Source: Paracoccus caeni
GTDB taxonomy: Bacteria > Pseudomonadota > Alphaproteobacteria > Rhodobacterales > Rhodobacteraceae
Direction of reading: 5' to 3'
Assembly: GCF_016629665.1 (NCBI RefSeq)
Contig: NZ_JAEPRQ010000003.1
Coordinates: 372,001 to 436,000 of the forward strand
DNA length: 64,000 nt
Part shown: positions 18,692 through 27,062 of the stretch, in pieces
Position numbering within the stretch: position 1 is the first letter of the stretch
Layout: the number at the start of each line of letters is the position of its first letter
Notes under the pieces: model-generated
Seen by the model: the letters and a program-made list of their open reading frames with translations, nothing else
Database searches by the model: none
Told to the model about the DNA's origin: nothing
Made by a program: the position numbers and the translations under genes

Positions 18692-19027
18692 TTACTCGAT
18701 CGAGCGGATCAGTTTCTTCTCCAGCACGCGTAGCACCTGTTGCAGGTCATGGCCGCGTTTCAGCACCCGGCCATCCATGCCGATCACTGCATATGCCCCC
18801 TGTGCGGCGCGCTGTTTCGGGCGTTTTTCAATGCGATATAGCGGATGCTCGGCAGCGCGGCGGAAGACGCTGAAAACCGCGACCTCTCGCAGGAAGGACA
18901 TCGCGTAATCCCGCCATTCGCCGGCTGCGACGAAACGGCCATAGACCGACAGGATCATGCCCAGTTCATGCCGGTCGAAGACCACGCGGTCGGGGTCGGC
19001 GTGAAAAGGCGGCAATGCACTCATCAT
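18692..19027 (-). CDS. DUF2794 domain protein
   Basis: A protein of about 111 residues matching the small alphaproteobacterial DUF2794 family, with a VVFDRHELGMILSVYG core and YRIEKRPKQR. It has no signal peptide or transmembrane helix, so it is cytosolic. The start at 19027 or 19024 is uncertain because no strong ribosome binding site is visible. It converges on metR with a 6-bp gap. The function of the family is unknown. Confidence 0.8.
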   Translation of the reverse strand: MMSALPPFHADPDRVVFDRHELGMILSVYGRFVAAGEWRDYAMSFLREVAVFSVFRRAAEHPLYRIEKRPKQRAAQGAYAVIGMDGRVLKRGHDLQQVLRVLEKKLIRSIE

Positions 19028-19067
19028 GAAAGAATGGTTACACCGCCATGACGGCAAAGCAACGCGA

Positions 19068-19097
19068 AAAAGGCGGCACCCGAAGATGCCGCCTTTT
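19068..19097 (-). terminator. Intrinsic terminator of the I78-type lipoprotein pair
   Basis: A perfect 11-bp stem, AAAAGGCGGCA (19068-19078) with TGCCGCCTTTT (19087-19097), and an 8-nt loop. Read on the minus strand it ends in a T-run. It starts about 26 bp after the stop of the last I78-type gene. Confidence 0.85.
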
Positions 19098-19122
19098 CAT
19101 GCCGTTTCACGAGGCGATGTGC

Positions 19123-19410
19123 CTAGTAGCAGCTGACTTTCTCGATCCGCCCGCTTTCGCCATATTCGATGTTCAGCCGGTCAGGCCGGAAATCGGCCGT
19201 CACTGCATCGTTCGGCCCGATCTGGCGGGTGCCGATGGGGAAATTCATCTGCGCCAGAACATCGCGCGGCTGCCCGACCAATCCCTGATAGGACGAGGCC
19301 TTGCATTCGTCGTTCGAAGGCTCGGTCGTGACGTCATCGGCAGGAACCGGCTCACAGGCGGCAAGCGTCAGTGCGGCGACCGGAGCGATAAGAAGGGGCA
19401 AAAGGCGCAT
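19123..19410 (-). CDS. I78-family peptidase-inhibitor-like lipoprotein
   Basis: A 95-residue lipoprotein. A signal peptide with a lipobox ending LAAC comes first; the mature part has the I78 pattern CKASSYQGLVGQPRDVL and ends GRIEKVSCY, so two Cys could form a disulfide. The family includes small serine-protease inhibitors. The start at ATG 19410 is 5 nt after the previous stop; an upstream TTG is less likely. It is the second of two tandem I78-type genes and is followed by an intrinsic terminator. The inhibitor activity is inferred from the family. Confidence 0.8.
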   Translation of the reverse strand: MRLLPLLIAPVAALTLAACEPVPADDVTTEPSNDECKASSYQGLVGQPRDVLAQMNFPIGTRQIGPNDAVTADFRPDRLNIEYGESGRIEKVSCY

Positions 19411-19415
19411 GGCGA

Positions 19416-19784
19416 TTATCCGCAATCAATGTTGGTGATGACACCCGAGGAATCCAGCCGGAACACGATGCGGTTCGGGTTGTAATCCTGCGGCTCGATC
19501 CCGCGATATTCGACGACACGGTAATCTTTGGTGATGCCCAGTGTCGGGATGACGCTGCCCGGCTGCGAGATGCTGCTGGAATAGTTCTTCGCACCGCACA
19601 GATCCGGCGTGCGTTCCTGCAGCCCCGAAATTCCCGTCGTCGGGGGCGGGGAGGAAATCACCGGCTCGACGACCGGCGCGGGCATGGGGGCGGCGGGCAT
19701 CTGGGCCTGCCGCGGGGCGGGCATACACCCGGCCAGAACGGCTGTGGCGGCAAGCGCGGGCAGAAGAAACTTGATCTGGGTCAT
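19416..19784 (-). CDS. I78-like lipoprotein, diverged tandem paralogue
   Basis: A 122-residue lipoprotein with the lipobox VLAGC, a Pro/Ala-rich linker of about 35 residues, and a C-terminal I78-like domain. That domain has LCGAKNYSSSISQPGSV, a central KDYRVVEYRG loop and a final NIDCG. It is upstream of the better-conserved I78 gene with a 5-nt gap. The long linker suggests that the domain reaches away from the membrane. Family membership is less certain than for its neighbour. Confidence 0.72.
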   Translation of the reverse strand: MTQIKFLLPALAATAVLAGCMPAPRQAQMPAAPMPAPVVEPVISSPPPTTGISGLQERTPDLCGAKNYSSSISQPGSVIPTLGITKDYRVVEYRGIEPQDYNPNRIVFRLDSSGVITNIDCG

Positions 19785-19911
19785 ATGATTACCGGTCATC
19801 CCTCGGGCGGACTGCTTCGTTGCAGGTTCTTGTCACGCTTATATGTCGATCAAACCTGCTTGAGAAGCCAAGCGCGCGTCACGATTGCATCATTCCGCGC
19901 GCCTGCGGTGT

Positions 19912-20562
19912 TCATCTGGCCGCCGCCAGCCTGCCGCCAGAGCCAAGACTTGGCGCATAGGCGCGCAGGAAGACGCGAGAGGCGGCCTCGGCGATGCGGT
20001 TGACGTCATCTTCGGTTGTCGAACTTCGCTTGCTCAGCAATGCGGTGTCGTGGATCGATGCCCCCGCCATCCGTATCAGCAGATCCGCCGCCATCGATGT
20101 GTCGGGGATGTCCAACTGCCCGGCCTGCACCCAGTGATCCAGATAGCCGCGCACCCGGTCGTGCAGAAGGCCCTGCAAGACCGTCTGAAACCCGTTTGCA
20201 ATCGTAGAGAAGCGAACCGTCTCGGCCACATGGACGCGATAAAGGCGGACGTTCTGCGGCTCGACCAGCCAAACGGCGATCTGGCGGGCGATTTCATGCA
20301 CGCCGTCATGGGCGTCCATATGCGACGGGATCTCGACCGGCGAGGTCGAGGACAGTTTCTGCAAGGCGATCGACAGCGCTTCCTCGAACATCAGCTTCTT
20401 GTCGGGGAAATAGCTGTAGAGCGTCGCCTTGGAGACGGTCGCTGCCTGGGCGATATCATCGACACTGGCGGCTGCATAACCGTCGCGCAGAAAGATCTCT
20501 GTCGCACCGGCAATCACCTGGTCGAATTTGCGGCCATAGCTAATCTTTTGTTTCTTGGTCAT
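19912..20562 (-). CDS. TetR-family transcriptional regulator
   Basis: A 216-residue regulator. The N-terminal HTH (about residues 12-60) reads ATEIFLRDGYAAASVDDIA with VSKATLYSYFPDKK; a helical ligand domain follows. The C-terminus resembles the AefR-like TetR_C type. It is divergent from glutamate dehydrogenase with a palindrome in between, so autoregulation or gdh control is possible. The effector is unknown. Confidence 0.9.
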   Translation of the reverse strand: MTKKQKISYGRKFDQVIAGATEIFLRDGYAAASVDDIAQAATVSKATLYSYFPDKKLMFEEALSIALQKLSSTSPVEIPSHMDAHDGVHEIARQIAVWLVEPQNVRLYRVHVAETVRFSTIANGFQTVLQGLLHDRVRGYLDHWVQAGQLDIPDTSMAADLLIRMAGASIHDTALLSKRSSTTEDDVNRIAEAASRVFLRAYAPSLGSGGRLAAAR

Positions 20563-20614
20563 AAATGGCCCTCACGTCAAAAGCGCAAACTTCTTTTCTC
20601 GGTAAAACAATGCT

Positions 20615-20634
20615 GAAACCGCTTGTTCGGTTTC
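20615..20634. promoter_or_regulatory. Inverted repeat, candidate TetR-family operator
   Basis: GAAACCG (20615-20621) and CGGTTTC (20628-20634) form perfect 7-bp arms with a 6-bp spacer. It lies 53 bp upstream of the TetR-type gene in the 241-bp region shared with glutamate dehydrogenase. The size suits a TetR dimer. The role is inferred. Confidence 0.5.
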
Positions 20635-20803
20635 CACCTTTCCGAGAGTCGGCGGGGAAGCGCGCAGTGCGGCGGCATGTTAGCGCTGCATCACATGATT
20701 GCCTGAAAACTGGTCAATCGATTATGGCGTCGTCATGCCGCTTTGGTCTAGCCTTCCCCCAGAAGGCTCACGAATCGCATTATTTTTTGGGAGGGGGATG
20801 GCG

Positions 20804-22231
20804 ATGTCTGTTCAGTTGATGTCTTTCCGCGACTCGGTCGAACGCATGTTCACCCACGCTGCCGGCCTGATGGAACTGGCGCCGGGACTGGAAGAAAAAA
20901 TCCGCGTTTGCAATTCCACCTATACCGTTCGTTTCGGGGTCCGGCTGCGCGGTCAGATCCACACTTTTACCGGCTACCGATCCGTCCATTCCGAACATAT
21001 GGAGCCGGTCAAGGGCGGTATCCGCTATTCGCTCGACGTGACCCAGGACGAAGTTGAAGCGCTGGCGGCGCTGATGACCTATAAATGCGCGCTGGTCGAA
21101 GTTCCGTTCGGCGGGTCCAAAGGCGGCCTCTGCATCGATCCCCGCGCGTGGGAGCCGAGCGAGCTTGAATCCGTCACCCGCCGCTTCACCTATGAACTGT
21201 CCCGCCGCAACCTGATCTCGCCCAGCCAGAACGTCCCGGCCCCCGACATGGGCACCGGCGAGCGTGAAATGGCTTGGATGGCCGACGCCTACAAACGCCT
21301 GCATCCCGACGACATCAACGCCAAGGCCTGCGTCACCGGCAAGCCGCGAACCGCAGGCGGCATCGATGGCCGTGTCGAGGCGACCGGGCGCGGCGTGCAA
21401 TATGCCCTGCGCGAGGTATTCCGCCATCCCGACATCCTGAAGCGGACCGGGCTGACGGGCACCTTGGCCGGGAAGCGGGTGATCGTGCAAGGTCTGGGGA
21501 ATGTGGGCTATCACGCCGCGAAGTTCCTTTCGACCGAAGATGCCGCGCTGGTCATCACGGTGATCGAGCGTGACGGCGCGATCACCAATCCGCAGGGCAT
21601 CAATATCGACGCACTGCGCGGCCATATTCAGGCAACGGGCGGCATCAAGGGCTTTTCGGGCGGCGAATATCGCAAGAATGGTCTGCAGGCGCTGGAGGAT
21701 GAATGCGACATCCTGATCCCGGCGGCGGTTGAAAGCGTCATCAACATCGACAATGCCGACCGTATCAAGTGCAACCTGATCATCGAGGCTGCGAACGGTC
21801 CCGTCACCGCCGATGCCGATGAAATCCTGAAGAACAAGGGCGTGGTCATCGTGCCCGACATGTATGCCAACGCCGGCGGTGTGACGGTTTCCTATTTCGA
21901 ATGGGTGAAGAACCTGTCGCAGATCAGCCTTGGCCGACTTGAGCGTCGCCACGAAGAAGCCAAAGCCCGGATGCTGGTCGAAGAACTTGAGCGACTGTCG
22001 GCCGATACCGGGCTGAACTGGACCCTGTCCAAGGGCTTCAAAGAGGCGTTCCTGACCGGCGCGGATGAGCTGGAACTGGTCCGCTCGGGCCTTGACGACA
22101 CCATGCGCGAGGCGTTCGGCAAGATGAAAGAGGTCTGGGACAACAACAACAAGGTCCACGATCTGCGGACGGCGGCCTATGTGGTGGCGATCCGGCGAAT
22201 TTCGAACGTTTACGGCTCTCTGGGCCTCTGA
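20804..22231 (+). CDS. Glutamate dehydrogenase (Glu/Leu/Phe/Val dehydrogenase family)
   Basis: A 475-residue enzyme interconverting glutamate with 2-oxoglutarate and ammonia. Catalytic-domain motifs are HMEPVKGGIRYS, ALMTYKCALVEVPFGGSKGG (catalytic Lys region) and PAPDMGTGEREM; the Rossmann loop is VQGLGNVGYHAAKF. The start at 20804 (MSVQLMSFRD) has GGGAGG 9 nt upstream. The overall pattern fits glutamate better than branched-chain substrates, but cofactor preference is not assigned. It is single-gene and followed by a strong terminator. It could recycle glutamate produced by the hut pathway. Confidence 0.9.
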   Translation: MSVQLMSFRDSVERMFTHAAGLMELAPGLEEKIRVCNSTYTVRFGVRLRGQIHTFTGYRSVHSEHMEPVKGGIRYSLDVTQDEVEALAALMTYKCALVEVPFGGSKGGLCIDPRAWEPSELESVTRRFTYELSRRNLISPSQNVPAPDMGTGEREMAWMADAYKRLHPDDINAKACVTGKPRTAGGIDGRVEATGRGVQYALREVFRHPDILKRTGLTGTLAGKRVIVQGLGNVGYHAAKFLSTEDAALVITVIERDGAITNPQGINIDALRGHIQATGGIKGFSGGEYRKNGLQALEDECDILIPAAVESVINIDNADRIKCNLIIEAANGPVTADADEILKNKGVVIVPDMYANAGGVTVSYFEWVKNLSQISLGRLERRHEEAKARMLVEELERLSADTGLNWTLSKGFKEAFLTGADELELVRSGLDDTMREAFGKMKEVWDNNNKVHDLRTAAYVVAIRRISNVYGSLGL

Positions 22232-22252
22232 CGCGCGGTCACGACCAAATCG

Positions 22253-22280
22253 ACGCCCCCGTTCCGGCGGGGGCGTTTTT
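22253..22280 (+). terminator. Intrinsic terminator of glutamate dehydrogenase
   Basis: A perfect stem, ACGCCCCC (22253-22260) with GGGGGCGT (22269-22276), an 8-nt loop and then TTTT. It lies 22 bp after the gene's stop codon. Confidence 0.9.
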
Positions 22281-22292
22281 GCGTTCCGGGTC

Positions 22293-23036
22293 TCAGATCT
22301 CGAAATGAATGTGATCGTCGTGACGCGCGGCCCAGCAGCCCTGAAACCTGAACTTGCCTGACACGACGCCCAGCCTGTCCCGCAAATGCGGCTCTAAAAA
22401 CACTTTCGAGACGCGCGGATCGCGGGCAAGCCAGCGCAGCGCATCCCGCATCCTTGACTGATCCAGCTTGTGTTCAGGAAACAGCGGTTGCAGCCATGCC
22501 AGATCCCAACGCAGGCTGAACCTGCGGCGCGGGCAGTCGGAGCGCCCTTCTTCGAAAGCGAAATAGCCGATGGGCGACCGCACCAGCCCCGGCTGATACT
22601 GGCCGTCGCTATCCTGATAGAAAAACGCCAGATCCAGCTTGCGCCCATCGTCATGCGACAGATGCGGGATTAGCGGAAAGCCGGTGACGAAGGGAAAATT
22701 GCCGTCGAGAACCAGCGTGACCGTCCCCGGACGGGCGCGGTCCAGATCGCGGGCAAGGTCGGTCACGGTCTCTGCCAGCGGCGGGGTGACATAGTTGCGG
22801 TTCGTCAGGCAGTAGAACCACGACTGCATCCGCAAGGGACCATCGCCGCCACACTGCATCGCCACCCGCCCAAAGGCCGGCGCGGCGATCTGTGCGGCCA
22901 GCATCAGGCACAGATAAATCCCGGCAAAAGCCAGAAACCGCCGCCGGAACCACAGGCTCAAGAGCCAGGCGATACCGCCGATCTGCGTCAAAATGGTTAG
23001 CAGCGCGACAATCAGAAAATGCAGAACGATGCGCAA
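22293..23036 (-). CDS. Membrane-anchored protein with LAS-metallopeptidase-like motifs
   Basis: About 247 residues from a TTG start at 23036, two bases after the tsaC stop. Two N-terminal transmembrane helices (about 3-28 and 33-52) are followed by a periplasmic domain. The domain has SHDDGRKLDLAF (His128, Asp135, matching the His-x2-Gly-x3-Asp pattern of LAS peptidases such as the M15 and M74 families) and the C-terminal DDHIHFEI (His242, His244). This predicts a zinc enzyme acting on peptidoglycan or peptides, but overall similarity to known families is not evident. The start is uncertain. Confidence 0.65.
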   Translation of the reverse strand: MRIVLHFLIVALLTILTQIGGIAWLLSLWFRRRFLAFAGIYLCLMLAAQIAAPAFGRVAMQCGGDGPLRMQSWFYCLTNRNYVTPPLAETVTDLARDLDRARPGTVTLVLDGNFPFVTGFPLIPHLSHDDGRKLDLAFFYQDSDGQYQPGLVRSPIGYFAFEEGRSDCPRRRFSLRWDLAWLQPLFPEHKLDQSRMRDALRWLARDPRVSKVFLEPHLRDRLGVVSGKFRFQGCWAARHDDHIHFEI

Positions 23037-23037
23037 T

Positions 23038-23997
23038 TCAGCCGTTGTTCCTTGGCGCCGCCGCCCGCCGCAGCCGGTCGTTGATGGCGGTGCCCAGACC
23101 GTGATCCGGTACCGGATCGACCGCAATCGGCAGCCCTTCACGATCAGCACGGCGCAGCATGTCGAACAGGTTCGCCGCCGCCTCGGTCAGATCGCCATGG
23201 GGCGACAGGCTGAACGCGCCGGGCCTGCCGAAGGTGATATGCGTCTCACCCTCCCTCATATCCGGCGCATTGATCCGCAGCGCCGCATTCGGGGCGTAAT
23301 GGCTGGTCATCTGGCCGGGCGAACTGGGCGAGAAGTCATCGCTTCCGGCCTTCCGCGCCAGCTTGCGGCCAAGCGCCTCTTCCAGCGCTTCGGCAGGCAA
23401 CCCGCCCGGACGCAGCAAAACCGGGCGATCCCCGTTCCAGCCGATAATCGTCGATTCGACGCCGACCGGACTGGCACCCGCATCCAGCACCGCCGCGATC
23501 CGGCCATCCAGACCGCCATCGGGGTCAAGCACATGATCCGGCGAGGTCGGGCTGATCCGCCCCGAAGCGTTGGCCGAGGGCGCGGCCAGCGGCCCGCCGA
23601 ACCGGCGCAACAATTCCTGCGCCACATCGCTGGCCGGAACCCTGATCGCAATCGTTTCATGCCCCGCTGTCACCAGCGAGGCGATACCCGCATCCGGTCG
23701 CAACGGCAGAACCATTGTCAGCGCGCCCGGCCAGAACGCCTGTGCCAGCGCCACCGCTTCGTCCGAAAACACCGCGATCCGCCGGGCTGCGGTCAGATTG
23801 GGCAGATGGACGATCAGCGGGTTGAACGAGGGTCGCCCCTTGGCTTCGTAGATCCGCGCGACAGCCTCGCCATTGCGCGCATCGCCTGCCAATCCATAGA
23901 CCGTCTCGGTCGGGATCGCGACGACCGCGCCCGAGGCAAGCAGGTCGGCTGCACGGGCGATTCCGTCGCCATCGGGCTTAAGTCTTTCAGTCCGCAT
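23038..23997 (-). CDS. tsaC: L-threonylcarbamoyladenylate synthase (Sua5/TsaC type)
   Basis: A 319-residue enzyme that makes threonylcarbamoyl-AMP from Thr, bicarbonate and ATP for the t6A37 modification of ANN-decoding tRNAs. The YrdC domain (about residues 10-200) includes IPTETVYGLAGDA, KGRPSFNPLIVHL and PSANASGRISPT. A C-terminal Sua5 domain follows, with the linker motif SPGQMTSHYAPN. The long form is the Sua5 architecture. The ATG at 23997 is chosen; the frame continues open far upstream over the divergent acyl-CoA dehydrogenase, which is an artefact of GC-rich sequence. Confidence 0.93.
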   Translation of the reverse strand: MRTERLKPDGDGIARAADLLASGAVVAIPTETVYGLAGDARNGEAVARIYEAKGRPSFNPLIVHLPNLTAARRIAVFSDEAVALAQAFWPGALTMVLPLRPDAGIASLVTAGHETIAIRVPASDVAQELLRRFGGPLAAPSANASGRISPTSPDHVLDPDGGLDGRIAAVLDAGASPVGVESTIIGWNGDRPVLLRPGGLPAEALEEALGRKLARKAGSDDFSPSSPGQMTSHYAPNAALRINAPDMREGETHITFGRPGAFSLSPHGDLTEAAANLFDMLRRADREGLPIAVDPVPDHGLGTAINDRLRRAAAPRNNG

Positions 23998-24111
23998 TTG
24001 TGACGCCGGGTTTCGGTTGAGCCTTGCCGCCAGCATCCTACAATGCCAGCAGCAATCAATCTGATAGTCGCGGTGTGGCTTTTTGCCAAGGCGCGGAGGG
24101 GAGACAGACAG

Positions 24112-25809
24112 ATGAGCTACAAGGCACCCGTTGACCAGATCCGCTTCATCCTCGATCACGTCGTCGCATTCTCTGACGTCGCCGCGACCGAACGCTATGC
24201 CGAGGCGACGCCCGACACCGTCGGCGCGATCCTGTCGGAAGCGGGCAAGATGTGCAGCAATGTCCTTGCCCCTCTGAACCGCAATGGCGACGAAACGCCC
24301 GCGCGGCTGGAAAACGGCAAGCTGCGCTCTTCCCCTGGCTATGCCGATGGTTTTCAGGCGATTGCGGAAGGCGGCTGGATCGGGCTGGCCTCGAACCCCG
24401 AATATGGTGGCATGGGTCTGCCGCAGGCACTGAACATGTCGGTGGCCGAGATGATGGCAGGGGCCTGTCTGGCGCTGCAACTGAACCCGCTGCTGACGCA
24501 GGGTCAGATCGAGGCGCTGGAGCATCACGCCAGTGACGAGATGAAGGCGCTCTATCTGCCGAAGCTGATCAGCGGCGAATGGTCCGGTACGATGAACCTG
24601 ACCGAGCCGGGGGCGGGCAGCGATGTCGGCGCGCTGACCACCAAGGCCACCCGCAACGACGACGGCACTTATACGATCACCGGCCAGAAGATTTTCATCA
24701 CCTGGGGCGACAGTGATGTGACCGAAAATGTCTGCCACGCGGTTCTGGCGCGCCTGCCCGATGGCGGCAAGGGAACCAAGGGCATCAGTCTGTTCATGGT
24801 GCCGAAATTCCTGCCCGACGATGCTGGCAATCCCGGCGTCGCGAACAGCCTGAAGGTGGTCAGCCTTGAAGAAAAGCTGGGCATCCATGGCAGCCCCACC
24901 TGCGTCATGAGCTTCGACGGCGCGACCGGCTGGCTGATCGGGCACGAGCATAAAGGCATGGCCGCCATGTTCACCATGATGAACGCGGCGCGGCTGGGCG
25001 TTGGCATTCAGGGCGTCGGCGTGGCCGAAGCGGCGCTGCAGCAGGCCGTGGCTTACGCGACCGAGCGGAACCAGATGGGGCCGATCATCCGCCACCCCGA
25101 TGTGCGCCGGATGCTGGCGACTGCCCGGGCCGAGGTCTTTGCCGCCCGCGCCATCTGCCTTGCCTGTGCTGCCGCGCTGGATCTGGAACGGGCGACGGGC
25201 GATGCCGAACATGCGGCGCGCGCGGCGTTTCTGACGCCGATCGCCAAGGCTTACGGCACCGATGTCGGCTGGCGCGTCGCCGATACCAATGTGCAGGTCC
25301 ATGGCGGCATGGGCTATGTCGAGGAAACCGGCGCCGCCCAATATCTGCGCGATGTCCGCATCACCCAGATCTACGAGGGCACGAACGGCATTCAGGCGAT
25401 GGACCTTGTCGGCCGCAAGCTGTCCGATGGCGGCGATGCGGCGATGCGCCTGCTGGACGAAATCCTCGACACCGCGAAATCGGCCCAATCCGCGCTGCCG
25501 GAACTGGCGAACCAGTTGTGGCAGGCCGCCGAGACTCTGCGCGAGGCGACGCTGGCCATGCTGGAGCGCGATCTGCCAGAGCGTTTTGCCGGGGCGGTGC
25601 CGTTCCTGACTGCCTATGCCCGGCTGCTGGGCGGGGCCTATCATCTGCGTGCGGCGCAAGCGGGCGGGGCGGATCATCTGGCACTGGCACGGGTGTTCAT
25701 GGCCCGCGTCCTGCCGCGCTACGCCGCCGATCTGGTCGAAGCGCAGGCCGGGCTTGCCGATCTGACAGGCATCGATGATGCGGTTCTGGCCGGCGAATTC
25801 GCGTCGTGA
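24112..25809 (+). CDS. Acyl-CoA dehydrogenase, DmdC/FadE-like long form
   Basis: A 565-residue FAD enzyme. N-terminal helical domain, then the FAD-binding middle domain with MNLTEPGAGSDVGAL and KIFITWGDSD, the C-terminal dehydrogenase domain with AARLGVGIQGVG and QVHGGMGYVEETGAAQYLRD, and an extra C-terminal helical domain of about 120 residues. This layout occurs in long acyl-CoA dehydrogenases, including 3-methylmercaptopropionyl-CoA dehydrogenase (DmdC) and its paralogues. ATG 24112 has a GGAGGGGAG site upstream. It is coupled by GTGA overlap to an MBL-fold hydrolase. The substrate is not determined. Confidence 0.88.
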   Translation: MSYKAPVDQIRFILDHVVAFSDVAATERYAEATPDTVGAILSEAGKMCSNVLAPLNRNGDETPARLENGKLRSSPGYADGFQAIAEGGWIGLASNPEYGGMGLPQALNMSVAEMMAGACLALQLNPLLTQGQIEALEHHASDEMKALYLPKLISGEWSGTMNLTEPGAGSDVGALTTKATRNDDGTYTITGQKIFITWGDSDVTENVCHAVLARLPDGGKGTKGISLFMVPKFLPDDAGNPGVANSLKVVSLEEKLGIHGSPTCVMSFDGATGWLIGHEHKGMAAMFTMMNAARLGVGIQGVGVAEAALQQAVAYATERNQMGPIIRHPDVRRMLATARAEVFAARAICLACAAALDLERATGDAEHAARAAFLTPIAKAYGTDVGWRVADTNVQVHGGMGYVEETGAAQYLRDVRITQIYEGTNGIQAMDLVGRKLSDGGDAAMRLLDEILDTAKSAQSALPELANQLWQAAETLREATLAMLERDLPERFAGAVPFLTAYARLLGGAYHLRAAQAGGADHLALARVFMARVLPRYAADLVEAQAGLADLTGIDDAVLAGEFAS

Positions 25810-26828
25810 TCCACGCGCCGATCCCCATGCCCCCGGCCGAGGGCGAGGCGATCACCGTCGCCCCCGGTATCCTCTGGATGCGGCTGTCGCTGCCGATGGC
25901 GCTGGATCACGTCAATGTTTATGCGCTTGAGGAAGACGACGGCTGGACCCTGATCGACACCGGCTTCGACAGTAAACACGCCCGCGCCACATGGCAGGCC
26001 TTGCGTGACGGCCCGCTTGGCGGTCGCCCGATCCGTCGGGTCATCGGCACGCATCACCACCCCGACCATATCGGCCTTGCTGGCTGGTTCATGGCGACCG
26101 ATGGCGCGGAACTGATGATGAGCCGCACCGCTTGGCTGACCGCCCGCATGCTGGTTCTGGATCAAGAGCCGCGCCCGACGCCGGAAACCATCGCCTTCTG
26201 GCGGCACGCCGGTATGCCCGAAGAGATGGTGGCGAAACGTGCCGCCGAACGCCCGTTCAACTTCGCCGATATGGTCCACCCGCTGCCGCTGGGCTTTCAC
26301 CGCCTGACAGATGGCGCCAAGATCACCTTTGGTCGCCGCAGCTGGAAAGTGGTGATGGGCCACGGCCACGCCCCCTGCCATGCGACCTTCTGGTCGCAGG
26401 ACGACGATCTGGTCATCGGCGGGGACCAGCTTCTGCCCTCGATCTCGCCCAATCTCGGCGTCTATGCCAGCGAGCCCGATGCCGATCCGGTCGCCGAATG
26501 GCTGGAAAGCTGTGGCGTGATGGCCGATCTGGCCGAGCCGCGCCATTTTGTCCTGCCCGGCCACAAACTGCCTTATACCGGCCTGCCGACCCGGCTGCGG
26601 CAGTTGATCGACAACCATCACGGCGCGCTGGACCGCCTGCATGACGCCCTGCGCCAAGGCCCCAGAACCGCGGTCGGCTGCTTCGACATCCTGTTCAAGC
26701 GCCGCATCGGCGACAGCGAATTCGGCCTCGCCTTGGTCGAGGCGGTGGCGCATATCAATTATCTGCGCCACCGGGGGATGATACGACAAACGGGTAACAC
26801 CGGGCCTGCGGCGTTGTGGGGGACGTGA
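25806..26828 (+). CDS. MBL-fold metallo-hydrolase
   Basis: A 340-residue metallo-beta-lactamase-fold hydrolase. The metal motif is GTHHHPDHIGLAG (HxHxDH), with further ligands in MGHGHAPCH, IGGDQLLP and LPGHKLPYTGLP. A C-terminal winged-helix-like part follows the fold. It starts at GTG 25806, overlapping the acyl-CoA dehydrogenase stop, so it may act on a thioester or ester in the same pathway. The substrate is unknown. Confidence 0.88.
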   Translation: MIHAPIPMPPAEGEAITVAPGILWMRLSLPMALDHVNVYALEEDDGWTLIDTGFDSKHARATWQALRDGPLGGRPIRRVIGTHHHPDHIGLAGWFMATDGAELMMSRTAWLTARMLVLDQEPRPTPETIAFWRHAGMPEEMVAKRAAERPFNFADMVHPLPLGFHRLTDGAKITFGRRSWKVVMGHGHAPCHATFWSQDDDLVIGGDQLLPSISPNLGVYASEPDADPVAEWLESCGVMADLAEPRHFVLPGHKLPYTGLPTRLRQLIDNHHGALDRLHDALRQGPRTAVGCFDILFKRRIGDSEFGLALVEAVAHINYLRHRGMIRQTGNTGPAALWGT

Positions 26829-26881
26829 CAGGGCCCGCGCTTTCGGCTATCCCGAAATCGCAGACCGACAGGAGATGACGC

Positions 26882-27040
26882 ATGGCCTCGAACTCGCATC
26901 ACGAAGTGACCGACTACAAACCGGGCGAAATGGATATTACCGAGCATCAGAAGACATTTGCCGGGTTCATCAAAGCCTGTATCTGGGTCTCGACCCTGTC
27001 CATCTTGGCGCTGATCTTCATGGCGCTGGTCAATTCCTGA
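26882..27040 (+). CDS. ctaH: aa3-type cytochrome c oxidase subunit IV
   Basis: A 52-residue single-helix membrane protein. The soluble N-terminus ([18 protein letters not shown]) and the helix ending MALVNS closely match the pattern of the small subunit IV of Paracoccus denitrificans aa3 oxidase as I remember it. AGGAG lies about 8 nt upstream of the ATG. In that enzyme the subunit is structural and not needed for catalysis. It stands apart from the main oxidase subunit genes, none of which are in the window. It is one of the best clues to the host genus. Confidence 0.85.
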   Translation: MASNSHHEVTDYKPGEMDITEHQKTFAGFIKACIWVSTLSILALIFMALVNS

Positions 27041-27062
27041 TCGCTGACGGACCTTTGCAAAG

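Noticed and set aside
23998..25677. Long in-frame minus-strand extension of tsaC over the acyl-CoA dehydrogenase gene
   Set aside because: It is antisense to a well-conserved enzyme, contains no known domain, and TsaC relatives begin at the ATG at 23997. High GC at third positions keeps the frame open.
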